A stretch of DNA of 64,000 nt from Parabacteroides goldsteinii (lineage in GTDB: Bacteria; Bacteroidota; Bacteroidia; Bacteroidales; Tannerellaceae). The notes under the pieces were generated by a model that did no database searches, was not told where the DNA came from, and saw only the letters and a list, made by a program, of their open reading frames with translations. Location: positions 1 to 64,000 of the forward strand of contig NZ_JADNBB010000029.1 in the NCBI RefSeq assembly GCF_015550595.1, given 5' to 3'. Within the stretch, counting starts at the first letter, position 1. The number at the start of each line of letters is the position of its first letter. Positions 7,395 through 17,796 of the stretch are shown piece after piece. A program made the translations under genes and the position numbers.

Positions 7395-8552
7395 TTAAAG
7401 TACTGCTTTCACATCAGCTTCCAGGGTCTTCACGTCATCCACACGTTTAACCAGGTTACCTTTGCGATCGAGTATGAAAATCGCGGGGAGTTGCTTCACG
7501 TTATACAATCCTGCGATCTGCGAATAAACCGACTGCGGATCACGCACGGTAACCCAAGGCAGGTTAGAAGCAGCATTTTTCCAGAAATGAACATCGGAAT
7601 CCAAAGAGATTTGATAAATATCCAATCCCTGTCCATTATATTTTGTATAAAGTTCCCCCAAAGTCATATTTAAAGCCGGAGACCATTCTGCCTGATAAGC
7701 AGTAAAATTGATCACAACAGGTTTACCTTCAGCCACAGACGACAACTTCACCACTTCTCCTTTCAGGTTCGGCAACTCGACATCGAGAAAACTCACTTCG
7801 GTTGTTTTCACATTATCAAAGTTCACCGGACGTTGTGCACGAAGCACCTTCATCGACTGCAGTGTCAGATTATACAGATGTTTGGAACGGGGACTTCCCG
7901 GATAGAAATGGTCGTAGCTGGTTGCTACGGCACCATAAGCCTTCACATCATTCTTGTCATACAGGTCGAAGAACAACAGACCGTCAATCTGCTGGAATAA
8001 TGCAAAGTAAGCAGCAGTCGACATCGGTGCCGAGTATATATATTTACGGGCAACCTCCTTATAGGCCTCTGCCGTTTCCAGTATTCTTGCACGATAAGTC
8101 GTGTCTGCTATATGTTTATCTTCATATTCTTTACGCAACCTGCCGATAGCCTGGTTAGCATCCAATTGCGCCAGGGTAATTGCTTTGATCGCTTTTGAAT
8201 TCTCAGAACCTTCCACGGTATATGAAGTAGCAAATGTACCTGCATCGGCAGCAATCGTGATCGTCTCAACCGAGTCGATCGCAAAATTGATCCGTTGGTT
8301 ATTCAGACGCAGGCGATAAAAATCAGGATACGCCGGACGTTTATGATTGAATTTGAATTTACCGGCAGCCGTCAGTTTGACAGAGTCAAGAGTCTCGACA
8401 TTCGATATACCGACGTTTTCCAGATACATGGTCTGCCCATCAGCTCCGGAAACAACTCCTTTCACGGTAAAATCGGACGCATTATTACACGCTGTGAATA
8501 ACAGCATGCATATTCCGAGGACAAGCAGTAATTGTGCAGATATTTGTTTCAT
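7395..8552 (-). CDS. Thioredoxin-fold lipoprotein (DUF4369-type), no redox cysteines
   Basis: A 385-residue exported lipoprotein. The start at 8552 gives MKQISAQLLLVLGICMLLFTAC with the lipobox FTAC. An N-terminal beta domain (FTVKGVVSGADGQTMYLEN, DUF4369-like) is followed by a helical linker and a C-terminal AhpC/TSA-thioredoxin fold (VVINFTAYQAEWSPA to LPAIFILDRKGNLVKRV). In TlpA/ResA relatives the segment after VVINF reads FWASWCGPC; here AYQAEWSPA has neither cysteine, so thiol redox activity is not expected. CAAATATA at 8586-8593 complements a TATATTTG -7 element. A structural or chaperone-like role is inference. Confidence 0.85.
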   Translation of the reverse strand: MKQISAQLLLVLGICMLLFTACNNASDFTVKGVVSGADGQTMYLENVGISNVETLDSVKLTAAGKFKFNHKRPAYPDFYRLRLNNQRINFAIDSVETITIAADAGTFATSYTVEGSENSKAIKAITLAQLDANQAIGRLRKEYEDKHIADTTYRARILETAEAYKEVARKYIYSAPMSTAAYFALFQQIDGLLFFDLYDKNDVKAYGAVATSYDHFYPGSPRSKHLYNLTLQSMKVLRAQRPVNFDNVKTTEVSFLDVELPNLKGEVVKLSSVAEGKPVVINFTAYQAEWSPALNMTLGELYTKYNGQGLDIYQISLDSDVHFWKNAASNLPWVTVRDPQSVYSQIAGLYNVKQLPAIFILDRKGNLVKRVDDVKTLEADVKAVL

Positions 8553-8755
8553 CATTTCTTCTTTACAATGTTCGTAATTCCGATGCAAATATACATTATT
8601 TTACAATTGTGACACTATTATTCTCAAAATCTTCCCTTTATTTTTATAAAAAAGAACTTTTCTGATGTTTTTTATTTTCATTTTCATGCATTTACAGGTA
8701 AACTTTCATTACATTTGCACCAATTTTTACAGATAGAAAAATAAGAAAGAAGATT

Positions 8756-10981
8756 ATGCTTAATCCAATTAACAAGACGATCGAGTTGGCTGATGGAAGA
8801 ACCATCACCATCGAGACCGGGAAGTTGGCAAAACAGGCGGACGGTGCGGTTACCGTACGTATGGGCAACACAGTGTTGCTGGCTACTGTTTGTGCCGCAA
8901 AAGATGCAAATCCCGGTGTTGACTTTATGCCGCTGCAAGTTGAATACAAAGAAAAGTACTCCTCATTTGGCCGTTTCCCGGGAGGTTTTACAAAAAGAGA
9001 AGGAAAGGCTTCTGATTACGAAGTCCTTACATCACGCCTTGTAGACCGCGCACTGCGTCCGTTATTTCCGGACAACTATCATGCTGAAGTATATGTAAAC
9101 GTTATATTGTTCTCTGCCGACGGCGAAGACATGCCGGATGCACTGGCAGGTTTGGCTGCATCTGCTGCACTGGCCGTTTCAGATATACCTTTCAACGGTC
9201 CGATCTCCGAAGTACGTGTAGCACGTGTAGATGGCAAATACATTATCAACCCGACATTCTCTGAATTGGAAAAAGCAGATATCGACATGATGGTTGCCGC
9301 TACAATCGACAACATCATGATGGTAGAAGGCGAAATGTCTGAAGTACAGGAATCTGAAATGCTTGAAGCTATCAAGATTGCTCACGAAGCGATCAAAGTA
9401 CAGTGCCAGGCTCAGCTCGAACTGTCGGAAGCATGCGGTAAACTCGTAAAACGCGAATATTGCCACGAAGTAAACGACGAAGAACTGCGTAAAGACGTAC
9501 ATGACAAATGTTTCGCAAAGGCTTATGCCGTTGCCACATCAGGTACAGACAAGCACCAGCGCTTCGATGCTTTTGAAGCAATCATAGAAGAATATAAAGC
9601 CAACTTCACAGAAGAAGAACTGGCTGAAAAGGCTGAAATGATCGGCCGTTACTATCACGATGTAGAAAAAGAAGCTATGCGCCGTGCAATTCTGGACGAA
9701 GGCAAACGTCTGGATGGCCGTAAGACTACTGAAATTCGTCCGATCTGGATCGAAACAGATTATCTTCCGGGACCTCACGGATCAGCAGTTTTCACACGTG
9801 GTGAAACTCAGTCACTTACAACTGTTACACTCGGTACCAAAGCCGACGAAAAGATGGTTGACGACGTACTGAACCATAGCAAAGAACGTTTCCTCTTACA
9901 CTATAACTTCCCTCCGTTCTCTACCGGTGAAGCAAAAGCATCACGTGGAGTAGGACGTCGTGAAATCGGGCACGGAAACCTGGCCCACCGTGCTTTGAAA
10001 CGTATGATTCCGGATGATTACCCTTATGTGATCCGTGTAATTTCCGATATCCTCGAATCAAACGGTTCTTCTTCTATGGCAACTGTTTGTGCCGGTACAT
10101 TGGCATTGAGAGACGCCGGTGTTCCGATGAAGAAACCGGTATCAGGTATCGCAATGGGTCTGATTTCTGAAAATAAAGGTAAGAACTATGCTATCCTGTC
10201 CGACATCTTAGGTGACGAAGACCACCTGGGCGATATGGACTTCAAGGTAACAGGAACAAAAGACGGTATCACTGCTACTCAGATGGACATCAAGGTAGAC
10301 GGTCTGTCATACGAAATTCTTGAAAATGCATTGGCACAGGCTAGAGAAGGCCGTATGCATATCTTAGGAAAGATCATGGAAGCTCAACCGACACCCCGCG
10401 AAGATCTGAAACCGCATGCTCCTCGTATCGAAACGATGACAATCGGCAAAGAATTCATCGGTGCTGTAATCGGCCCGGGCGGAAAGATCATCCAGGGTAT
10501 TCAGGAAAAGACAGGTGCTGTTATCACGATTGAAGAAGTTGACGGATTCGGTCGTATCGAAATTTCAGGAACCAACAAAGATACAATCGATGCTGCTATC
10601 AGAGCCATCAAGGGTATCGTTGCAGTTCCGGAAGTAGGCGAAGTATACGAAGGAAAGATATCTTCTATCATGCCTTACGGTGCATTCGTTGAATTCATGC
10701 CGGGTAAAGACGGTCTGCTTCATATCTCTGAAATTGACTGGGCTCGTCTGGAAACAGTAGAACAGGCAGGTTTGAAAGAAGGTGATACTATTCAGGTTAA
10801 ATTGGTAGACATCGATGCAAAGACCGGTAAGTTCAAACTTTCACGTAAGGTGTTGCTGCCGAAGCCGGAAGGCTACGAAGAACGTCCGCCGAGACCAGAA
10901 AGAGGCCCGAGACCGGACCGTGGTGATCGCGGCGACCGTGGCCCTCGTCAAGACCGTGGAGATCGCCGTAACGATCGTTAA
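8756..10981 (+). CDS. pnp: Polyribonucleotide nucleotidyltransferase (PNPase)
   Basis: This 741-residue enzyme degrades RNA 3' to 5' by phosphorolysis and can add tails. Two RNase PH-like domains occupy about 5-220 and 300-530, with [25 protein letters not shown] second-core residues visible as [18 protein letters not shown]. The KH domain contains [15 protein letters not shown] near 570, and the S1 domain starts [17 protein letters not shown] near 630. The C-terminus is an Arg/Gly/Asp-rich tail ([19 protein letters not shown]), a likely disordered RNA-binding extension. TACATTTG at 8710-8717 is a -7 element 38 bases before the ATG. Confidence 0.97.
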   Translation: MLNPINKTIELADGRTITIETGKLAKQADGAVTVRMGNTVLLATVCAAKDANPGVDFMPLQVEYKEKYSSFGRFPGGFTKREGKASDYEVLTSRLVDRALRPLFPDNYHAEVYVNVILFSADGEDMPDALAGLAASAALAVSDIPFNGPISEVRVARVDGKYIINPTFSELEKADIDMMVAATIDNIMMVEGEMSEVQESEMLEAIKIAHEAIKVQCQAQLELSEACGKLVKREYCHEVNDEELRKDVHDKCFAKAYAVATSGTDKHQRFDAFEAIIEEYKANFTEEELAEKAEMIGRYYHDVEKEAMRRAILDEGKRLDGRKTTEIRPIWIETDYLPGPHGSAVFTRGETQSLTTVTLGTKADEKMVDDVLNHSKERFLLHYNFPPFSTGEAKASRGVGRREIGHGNLAHRALKRMIPDDYPYVIRVISDILESNGSSSMATVCAGTLALRDAGVPMKKPVSGIAMGLISENKGKNYAILSDILGDEDHLGDMDFKVTGTKDGITATQMDIKVDGLSYEILENALAQAREGRMHILGKIMEAQPTPREDLKPHAPRIETMTIGKEFIGAVIGPGGKIIQGIQEKTGAVITIEEVDGFGRIEISGTNKDTIDAAIRAIKGIVAVPEVGEVYEGKISSIMPYGAFVEFMPGKDGLLHISEIDWARLETVEQAGLKEGDTIQVKLVDIDAKTGKFKLSRKVLLPKPEGYEERPPRPERGPRPDRGDRGDRGPRQDRGDRRNDR

Positions 10982-11009
10982 TAAACGACTTTCTTATATA
11001 TAATATATA

Positions 11010-11044
11010 AAGAGCTATCCTGCGACAGGATGGCTCTTTTTTTA
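11010..11044 (+). terminator. Terminator of pnp
   Basis: AGAGC-TATCCTG and CAGGATG-GCTCT form a long stem with a CGA loop at 11011-11036, followed by eight or more T residues. It lies about 30 bases past the pnp stop. Confidence 0.92.
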
Positions 11045-11118
11045 TACCCGGCCTTCACTTTTCAGACACGTTACAACCCATACACATAAAACTCAAACAG
11101 ATCATTTTTTCAAATCAA

Positions 11119-11369
11119 CTATCATACTATCATTCAGCAGCACACACCAATTGTATTTCAATACACATAGAGAATGACAGTTCCTATGATAGCTCTATTT
11201 TCAACCATCATACTATCATAAAACAGCCTGACAAAACCGACTAAGTATATGACTTATTTTCAACAAAGTAGGGACTTTTCTTTTCTAAGACCCGGGGGTA
11301 AATGGTGCTGAGATCCGGGTCTTAGCACCGCTCAAACCCGGGTGCAAAAGGGCCTTAAAAGGGGATCTA
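11119..11369. repeat. Intergenic repeat, copy A
   Basis: This segment carries, in order, CTATCATACTATCA (11119), CATCATACTATCA (11206), GTATATGACTTATTTTCAA (11245), GACCC (11289), CCGGGTCTT (11315) and ACCCGGGTG (11336). The same series with nearly identical spacing occurs at 61604-61853, about 50.5 kb away and on the same strand. GGTGCTGAGA pairs with TCTTAGCACC around TCCGGG, a 10-bp hairpin. No open frame runs through both copies. The origin is unknown. Confidence 0.7.
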
Positions 11370-11428
11370 AAGGAGAAGAATAAGTAGTTTTCGTGAAAAT
11401 AACAGCCATATTTGAGCTAAAAATGTAG

Positions 11429-11508
11429 GGTGTGCTATCGGAAAACAGTACAGGCGGAACAGGCGCATTGCAACGTGAATTACGTGTTGGCAGAGGCACA
11501 CCTTTTTT
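11429..11508 (+). ncRNA. Candidate small structured RNA ending in a T-run
   Basis: GGTGTGC (11429-11435) pairs with GCACACC (11496-11502), which is followed by TTTTTT. Between them lies a second imperfect stem around TGCAACGT and ACGTGTTGGCA. The closing helix plus T-run resembles an RNA ending in its own intrinsic terminator. No promoter element was found directly upstream; the copy A repeat ends 60 bases before it. It could instead be part of that repeat or a plus-strand terminator only. Confidence 0.35.
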
Positions 11509-11513
11509 AATAC

Positions 11514-11547
11514 ACAAAAAAACCTGCCCCGAAAAACAGAGCAGGTT
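11514..11547 (-). terminator. Terminator of the fumarase gene
   Basis: AACCTGC (11521-11527) and GCAGGTT (11541-11547) form a 7-bp stem with a 13-nt loop; read on the minus strand a run of seven T residues follows. It lies 26 bases after the fumarase stop codon. Confidence 0.88.
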
Positions 11548-11572
11548 CTTTACCTCTTATTTAATAATTCGT

Positions 11573-13213
11573 TTATTTACTGCAAGAACAACGTGGCTTC
11601 AGTTGTTTGAAGAAATCGTTGCCTTTATCGTCAACCAGGATAAATGCAGGGAAGTCTTCTACTTCGATCTTCCAGATTGCTTCCATTCCCAGTTCAGGAT
11701 ATTCCAGACATTCTACTTTCTTAATGCTTTCCTGCGCAAGGATAGCAGCCGGACCACCGATACTTCCAAGGTAGAAACCACCATGTTTTTGACAAGCATC
11801 TGTAACCTGCTGGCTACGGTTACCTTTAGCGATCATAATCATACTACCGCCATTGTCCTGGAACAGGTCGACATACGAGTCCATACGACCGGCAGTTGTC
11901 GGGCCGAAGGAACCGGAAGCCATTCCTGCCGGAGTCTTGGCAGGTCCTGCATAATAAATAGGATGATCTTTGATATACTGAGGCAGACCTTCCCCTTTAT
12001 CGATACGTTCTTTCAGTTTAGCATGAGCAATGTCGCGGCCTACCACGATCGTTCCGCTCAGAGAAAGGCGAGTCGATACCGGATATTTAGTCAACTCTTT
12101 CAGGATATCAGCCATCGGCTGGTTCAAATTGATCTTTACAGCATTACCTTCACCTGCCTTACGCAATTCCTCAGGGATCAGGCGGCCAGGATTTGAATCC
12201 ATCTTTTCGATCCAGATACCGTCTTTATTGATTTTACATTTGATGTTACGGTCCGCAGAACAAGAAACACCCATACCTACCGGGCAAGAGGCACCGTGAC
12301 GGGGCAGACGAACGATACGTACATCGTGAGCATAATACTTACCACCGAACTGGGCACCCAAACCGATGTTGTGGGCAGCTTCCAGGACCTGTTTTTCCAA
12401 TTCGATATCACGGAAAGCCTGTCCGCCTTCGTTACCGCTTGTAGGCAGGTTATCGTAATAATGAGTAGAAGCCAGCTTCACTGTCAACAGGTTCTTCTCA
12501 GCAGAAGTACCGCCGATAACGAACGCAATATGATAAGGAGGGCAAGCAGCCGTACCTAATGTCTTCATTTTTTCTACCAGGAACGGAACCAGGGTAGCCG
12601 GGTTCAGGATCGCTTTTGTTTCCTGGAACAGATAAGTCTTGTTGGCAGAACCACCGCCTTTAGCTACACAAAGGAATTTATATTCCATACCTTCAGTAGC
12701 TTCGATGTCGATCTGTGCAGGTAAGTTACATTTCGTATTTACCTCGTCGTACATATTTAAAGGAGCATTCTGTGAATAACGCAGGTTTTCTTCCGTATAA
12801 GTTTTGTAAACACCCAGAGAAAGCGCTTCTTCATCGCAATATCCTGTCCATACATGCTGGCCTTTTTCACCGTGGATAATAGCCGTACCGGTATCCTGGC
12901 AGAAAGGAAGCTGCCCTTTTGCAGATACTTCCGCATTACGCAGGAAAGTCAATGCCACGAACTTGTCGTTGTCGCTGGCTTCCGGATCGCTCAGGATCTT
13001 AGCCACCTGTTCGTTGTGCTCAGGACGAAGCATGAAAGCCACATCACGGAAAGCAGCATTAGCCATCGCTGTAAGTCCTTCTTTTGCAATTTTCAGCATC
13101 GGCTGTCCTTCAAATTCGGATACCGATACATAATCTTTTGTAAGCAGATAATACTCTGTTGTATCTGGTCCGAGTGGGAACGGTGCCTGATACTTGAAAG
13201 GAGGTGTTGCCAT
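11573..13213 (-). CDS. Fumarate hydratase, class I (iron-sulfur)
   Basis: A 546-residue class I fumarase, which interconverts fumarate and malate with an oxygen-sensitive [4Fe-4S] cluster. The N-terminal alpha-type domain includes [17 protein letters not shown] and [13 protein letters not shown]; the central part has [18 protein letters not shown]; the C-terminal beta-type domain contains [26 protein letters not shown]. Both domains are fused, as in E. coli FumA/FumB and as usual in Bacteroidales, where fumarase serves the fumarate-reducing succinate branch. CAAACTTA at 13277-13284 complements a TAAGTTTG -7 element. It is a single-gene unit with its own terminator. Confidence 0.95.
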   Translation of the reverse strand: MATPPFKYQAPFPLGPDTTEYYLLTKDYVSVSEFEGQPMLKIAKEGLTAMANAAFRDVAFMLRPEHNEQVAKILSDPEASDNDKFVALTFLRNAEVSAKGQLPFCQDTGTAIIHGEKGQHVWTGYCDEEALSLGVYKTYTEENLRYSQNAPLNMYDEVNTKCNLPAQIDIEATEGMEYKFLCVAKGGGSANKTYLFQETKAILNPATLVPFLVEKMKTLGTAACPPYHIAFVIGGTSAEKNLLTVKLASTHYYDNLPTSGNEGGQAFRDIELEKQVLEAAHNIGLGAQFGGKYYAHDVRIVRLPRHGASCPVGMGVSCSADRNIKCKINKDGIWIEKMDSNPGRLIPEELRKAGEGNAVKINLNQPMADILKELTKYPVSTRLSLSGTIVVGRDIAHAKLKERIDKGEGLPQYIKDHPIYYAGPAKTPAGMASGSFGPTTAGRMDSYVDLFQDNGGSMIMIAKGNRSQQVTDACQKHGGFYLGSIGGPAAILAQESIKKVECLEYPELGMEAIWKIEVEDFPAFILVDDKGNDFFKQLKPRCSCSK

Positions 13214-13375
13214 ATCTTTATTATTTAATTATGTAATTATTGGTTTTATAATTCAGAATGATCCTTTTTCGATTGGCAAACTTAGATAAAAATCACGAAT
13301 TACGAGAGAGGTTTCACTATTTTGTTCGCCGAAAGGAATGAAATAGTTGAAAGAAAAACATATATTTGCAAGAAC

Positions 13376-15604
13376 ATGAAAAAGCTAGTCGTACTTTTCA
13401 CGCTATGCCTGTTGATATCCGACCATCTGACAGGGCAAATCAGTCACGGAGGAAAACCTCTTCCGATGACGGTATTAAGTACCCGCTCCGGAAGTATATT
13501 CAAAGAAATGCCCCCCTTTGACATAGATGAACAATTACGTATCGATTCACTGAATGAAAGCGACTTACGCAGCGGCTATCATTTCGCCTATAAGTTTATG
13601 ACAGACTTTACACCGGAAAACTCAGGCACCAGTTTTACACTGGCCGACGGGACTCGTGTGTGGCGGTTAGGCATACGTTCGGCCAAAGCTTATTCCATCA
13701 ATGTATTATTTACTGAATTCGAATTACCCGAAGGTGCCCAGCTTTTCCTGTATAATCCTGACCAGACACATATATTAGGTTCATTCAATTATCTGAACAA
13801 TTCGAAACTCGGGATACTACCCGTTTCACCGGTACAGGGTGACGAACTGATCATCGAATATCAGGAACCTGCCAATGTTCCCTTTCATGGAAGACTGAAA
13901 GTAGGAGAAGTCAACCACGACTATCGGGGACTGAAAGAATATGAACCTAACGGTGACAATCCCTTTTTCTGGTGTATGAAACCGTTAGCCTGCCTGCGAC
14001 AGGAAACAGATAAATACGATGACGTCGGACGTAGCGTCGTCCTGATCGTACTTAATGGAGAGACGGCTTGTACAGGTACATTAATTAATAACACAGAAAA
14101 CGACGGAAAGCCTTATATCCTGACAGCCTCCCATTGCCTGAACAACCAATTTTCAATTGAAAATCCGGACTATGAACAGATCGCCGGAAGCATTGTAACT
14201 TTCTTCAACTACGAAAGTCCGCTTTGCGACCCTATAATGAGGGGCACGGAAGAGATGTCGATGGCTTCGACCTACTTCAGAGCGACCAACGAGAGTACGG
14301 ATATGGCTCTGCTCGAACTATTGGAAACTCCACCAGTCTACTATCAACCTTATTATGCAGGATGGAATGCCAAAGACGAGGGAACAGCACCCTATATCAA
14401 TATCCACCACCCGAATGCTTCCGTAAAAAGGGTCTCGAAGACTGATAATGTAATAATAGATTCTTATCCACAGTCCTTATTTGGAGAAAACAGACACTGG
14501 CATGTAGAGGAGTGGGCGGAAGGGAGTACTTACGGAGGTTCATCCGGTTCTCCCTTGTTCGACGACAATAGCCGGATAATCGGAGGTTTGTCCGGAGGAT
14601 TTTCCTCCTGTTCGCAGCCATACGACGATTACTTCTACATGTTAAGCCGAAGTTGGGATATATCACCCGACCCGGACAAACAACTAAAAACATGGCTCGA
14701 TCCATCCAACCGGAACAAAGAACTTATCTGTAACGGTATCGACCCATATGCCACAACACCAGCTATCCGCCTGAGCAATATCAGTGAAAGCGGTAAAATA
14801 AACACGATAGAAACGACCGCCCTTCCCTCACCCGGAAAAGGACCGGCTTTCGGTAACAACTCATTAGGTATGACCGAATTTACAGAAATGTATAAAACAA
14901 CAGGGGATGCCTCCATTTTTGGTGCATATATAGTTAATCCATCTATCGCCAACTCTAAAAATATCGATATAGAAATAACCGTTTACAGCGGAAGCAACAA
15001 ACCGGAAAGACTTTTACATACCGAAGCATTCAAACCGAAGTTCACCACCTTCAAAGAAGAGGGTAAATTATTTATCGACTCGCTTAAGCCTTTGAGCCGT
15101 GACCAGGAGTCATTCATCCCATTCTCAGAACCGATCACGGTATCCGGGACTTTCTTTATCGGTTATAAAATCAAATCTTCTACAGATGGTGCCTTCTTTT
15201 CGGCATTTAATCTACCAAAAGGAGAAACCAGTAAAAACACGACCTGGATTCATTATAAAGAAGAATGGATCGAAGCGACCGCTCACCCGGCATCACCGAT
15301 GAATACATCTCTGTTTATCGACCCGGTTATCCAATATAACACCACATCGGCCAACACATCCATCGCAAAAAGTAATCCTATCCGCATATTTACAGGATCG
15401 ACTCCAAAAACAGTCTATATCCTGCTCCCGGAGAATATCAGACAAGCCCAATACTCAATGATTACGACAGACGGAAGAACGGTACGGAGCGGAACGGTCT
15501 ATACTGGCCAAAACATAGTAACAACACCCTCTGTCACAACAGGGATTTATCTGATACGAGTTACTTACAATAATGAAAGTTTCACGCAAAAGATATTATT
15601 TTAA
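13376..15604 (+). CDS. Secreted trypsin-like serine protease with T9SS type A sorting domain
   Basis: A 742-residue exported peptidase similar in layout to lysyl endopeptidases. The signal peptide is MKKLVVLFTLCLLISDHLTG. The protease domain has His near 253 (ILTASHCL), Asp near 307 (STDMALLEL) and Ser near 390 (YGGSSGSPLF). After a beta-rich region the last ~75 residues (PIRIFTGSTPKTVYILLPEN to GIYLIRVTYNNESFTQKILF) form a type A sorting domain that directs export by the type IX system. The longer frame from 13322 is rejected because 13376 gives the signal peptide. A TATATTTG at 13361-13368 is only seven bases before this ATG, hinting at a very short or absent leader. Confidence 0.9.
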   Translation: MKKLVVLFTLCLLISDHLTGQISHGGKPLPMTVLSTRSGSIFKEMPPFDIDEQLRIDSLNESDLRSGYHFAYKFMTDFTPENSGTSFTLADGTRVWRLGIRSAKAYSINVLFTEFELPEGAQLFLYNPDQTHILGSFNYLNNSKLGILPVSPVQGDELIIEYQEPANVPFHGRLKVGEVNHDYRGLKEYEPNGDNPFFWCMKPLACLRQETDKYDDVGRSVVLIVLNGETACTGTLINNTENDGKPYILTASHCLNNQFSIENPDYEQIAGSIVTFFNYESPLCDPIMRGTEEMSMASTYFRATNESTDMALLELLETPPVYYQPYYAGWNAKDEGTAPYINIHHPNASVKRVSKTDNVIIDSYPQSLFGENRHWHVEEWAEGSTYGGSSGSPLFDDNSRIIGGLSGGFSSCSQPYDDYFYMLSRSWDISPDPDKQLKTWLDPSNRNKELICNGIDPYATTPAIRLSNISESGKINTIETTALPSPGKGPAFGNNSLGMTEFTEMYKTTGDASIFGAYIVNPSIANSKNIDIEITVYSGSNKPERLLHTEAFKPKFTTFKEEGKLFIDSLKPLSRDQESFIPFSEPITVSGTFFIGYKIKSSTDGAFFSAFNLPKGETSKNTTWIHYKEEWIEATAHPASPMNTSLFIDPVIQYNTTSANTSIAKSNPIRIFTGSTPKTVYILLPENIRQAQYSMITTDGRTVRSGTVYTGQNIVTTPSVTTGIYLIRVTYNNESFTQKILF

Positions 15605-15614
15605 TCAAAAATAC

Positions 15615-15647
15615 ACAATAAGCAAGTCGGAAACGCTGCTTTATTGT
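15615..15647 (+). terminator. Possible terminator of the protease gene
   Basis: ACAATAAGCA (15615-15624) and TGCTTTATTGT (15637-15647) pair over ten bases with one bulged T and a 12-nt loop, eleven bases after the protease stop. No good T-run follows, so intrinsic termination is doubtful. Confidence 0.35.
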
Positions 15648-15766
15648 ATTGATAACGATATAGTAAATACAAAAAATTAACCTAATTATATCAGGAACTC
15701 AGGCTAAGGAATGTCCGTAAATCCTGCTATTTATATCCGTTTCGGCAAAAAAGGGGACACGGATTC

Positions 15767-15837
15767 ATTAATAAGTATTAATTAGAAAGATTTTATTGTA
15801 TCTTTGCTATTCATAACAAAAAAATGCTTTAGTTTTG
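15767..15837 (+). promoter_or_regulatory. Promoter of the TPR lipoprotein gene
   Basis: TTTG at 15803-15806 and TAGTTTTG at 15830-15837 form a promoter with a 23-base spacer. Upstream, ATTAATA (15767-15773) and TATTAAT (15776-15782) make a perfect inverted repeat that could be an operator or simply AT-rich sequence. The 70-nt leader leads to the ATG at 15909. The rest of the 15605-15908 gap shows an imperfect CCGTTTC/GACACGG stem and nothing more. Confidence 0.6.
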
Positions 15838-15908
15838 CACTTTGATGGCTAAGGGACAATTGGAAGAGAATATATAAACATAGTAACATTTTAAACTTAC
15901 ATCAAATT

Positions 15909-17600
15909 ATGAACAAAAAGTTTTTATTGTCATTCTTCGTAATGGCAGCAATTTTAACCCTTTCTTCTTGTTCTAACAAGTTGAAACCGCTAGCTGAAGA
16001 GTATATCAAAGCTGAGCCGCAGCCGCTAGAGGCTATCGGAGGCAAAGTTCCGGTAACTATCAACGCAACATTCCCTGCAAAATGGTTCAATAAAAAAGCT
16101 GTTGTAACAGTAACTCCGGTTCTTCGTTACGCAGGTGGTGAAGCATGGGGAACATCCTACACTTATCAAGGTGAAAAAGTAAAAGGTAACAACCAGGTTA
16201 TCCCGCAGAAAGAAGGTGCTAACGTAACAATGAAATCTGCTTTTACTTACAAACCGGAAATGAAGAAATCAGAATTGTATCTGACTTTCGACGCAAAGAT
16301 CAAGAACAAAACAGTTAAATTGCCGGACGTAAAGATCGGTGAAGGCGTAATCGCAACTTCTGAATTGGCTGACGCTGCTACTGCAACTGCTGCTATCGCT
16401 GCTGATAAATTCCAGCGTATCATCAAAGAAGCTCACGATGCTAACATCATGTTCCTTATCCAACAGGCTGAACTCCGTTCAAAAGAACTGAACTCTACAT
16501 CTATCAAAGATTGGAAAGACCTGGTAAAAAATGCTGACGAAGCTCCTAACCAGAATGTAGCAATCGAAATTTCTGCTTATGCATCTCCTGATGGTGGTGT
16601 TAAACTGAACACAGGTTTGGCTGAAAGACGTGAAGGTAATACTTCTAAATATCTGGCTAAAGAATTGAAGAAAATGAAAGTTGATGCTCCGGTTGATGCA
16701 CGTTACACTGCTCAGGACTGGGAAGGCTTCAAAGAATTGGTATCTGCTTCCAACCTGCAGGATAAAGACCTCGTATTAAGAGTTATCTCTATGTACCAGG
16801 ATCCTGAAACAAGAGAAAAAGAAATCAAAAACATCTCTGCTGTATATTCTGATCTGGCAGAAACTATCTTACCTCAGTTGCGTCGTTCTCGTTTGACTGC
16901 TAACATCGAAATCATCGGTAAGTCTGACGACGAAATCAGCGCATTAGCTAAGAGCAACCCTGCAGAACTGAACATTGAAGAAATTCTGTATGCTGCTACT
17001 CTGACTAACAACGATGCTGAAAAGATGGCTATCTATACAAAAGCTTCTGAACTGTATCCTAACTGCTACCGCACTTGGAACAACATCGGTATGATGGCGT
17101 TCAAGGCTGGTGACCTGGCTAAGGCTGAACAGATGTTCAACAAATCTAACTCTGTTAAGACTAACAACGAAGCTAACATGAACTTAGGTCTTATCGCTCT
17201 GACTAAGGGTGACCAGGCTAAAGCTCAGCAATTGTTCGGTAACGCTGCAGGTGTAGCTGAATTAGGCGAAGCTCTGGGTGTTCTTTATCTGGAACAAGGC
17301 GAATATGCTAAGGCTGTCAACTCTTTCGGTTCTGTTAAGACAAACAACGCTGCTTTGGCTCAGTTGTTAGTAAAAGATTACAGCAAAGCTTCTCAGACTC
17401 TGAATGCTGTTGCTAATCCTGATGCTACTACTTCTTACCTGAAAGCTGTTGTTGCTGCTCGTACAAACGATGCTAACGGTGTTATCAGCAACCTGAAAGC
17501 GGCTATCGCTGCAGACAAAGCTATGGCTAAAGAAGCTGCTATCGATCTGGAATTTGCTAAATATGCAACTAACGCAGATTTCGCTAGCTTGGTTAAGTAA
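15909..17600 (+). CDS. TPR-containing outer-membrane lipoprotein, probably abundant
   Basis: A 563-residue lipoprotein with signal MNKKFLLSFFVMAAILTLSSC and lipobox LSSC. Residues 25-170 form a beta-rich domain, 215-330 resemble an OmpA-like fold (EISAYASPDGG, GLAERREGNTSKYL), and 345-560 carry TPR units (YPNCYRTWNNIGMMAFKAGD, AEQMFNKSNSV, ANMNLGLIALTKGDQAKAQQ). Codon choice is strongly biased to forms such as GCT, GGT and AAC compared with neighbours, typical of highly expressed genes. It is a single unit with a promoter and strong terminator. The family occurs widely in Bacteroidales; a peptidoglycan- or envelope-linked scaffold role is inference. Confidence 0.85.
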   Translation: MNKKFLLSFFVMAAILTLSSCSNKLKPLAEEYIKAEPQPLEAIGGKVPVTINATFPAKWFNKKAVVTVTPVLRYAGGEAWGTSYTYQGEKVKGNNQVIPQKEGANVTMKSAFTYKPEMKKSELYLTFDAKIKNKTVKLPDVKIGEGVIATSELADAATATAAIAADKFQRIIKEAHDANIMFLIQQAELRSKELNSTSIKDWKDLVKNADEAPNQNVAIEISAYASPDGGVKLNTGLAERREGNTSKYLAKELKKMKVDAPVDARYTAQDWEGFKELVSASNLQDKDLVLRVISMYQDPETREKEIKNISAVYSDLAETILPQLRRSRLTANIEIIGKSDDEISALAKSNPAELNIEEILYAATLTNNDAEKMAIYTKASELYPNCYRTWNNIGMMAFKAGDLAKAEQMFNKSNSVKTNNEANMNLGLIALTKGDQAKAQQLFGNAAGVAELGEALGVLYLEQGEYAKAVNSFGSVKTNNAALAQLLVKDYSKASQTLNAVANPDATTSYLKAVVAARTNDANGVISNLKAAIAADKAMAKEAAIDLEFAKYATNADFASLVK

Positions 17601-17623
17601 TTAAGCTTACAACCTACATACAA

Positions 17624-17656
17624 AAGGCTGCTTCCATACGGAGGCAGCCTTTATTT
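17624..17656 (+). terminator. Terminator of the TPR lipoprotein gene
   Basis: AAGGCTGCTTCC pairs with GGAGGCAGCCTT (one T-G pair) around an ATAC loop, followed by TATTTT. It starts about 25 bases after the stop codon. Confidence 0.92.
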
Positions 17657-17796
17657 TAATACATAACAGCCAGAACGCAAGAGCAAACCACACATAAATA
17701 TGGTTCTTATTATATAATTTAAGACAAAATGTTTTGTCATCTTGTCAACCTTTTACACCTTTGCGTGCTAATTTAAATAAACAGACGTTTTACCAG

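Noticed and set aside
11432-12196. 254-codon plus-strand open frame across the fumarase 3' end
   Set aside because: It overlaps the terminator and conserved fumarase sequence and has no known domain.
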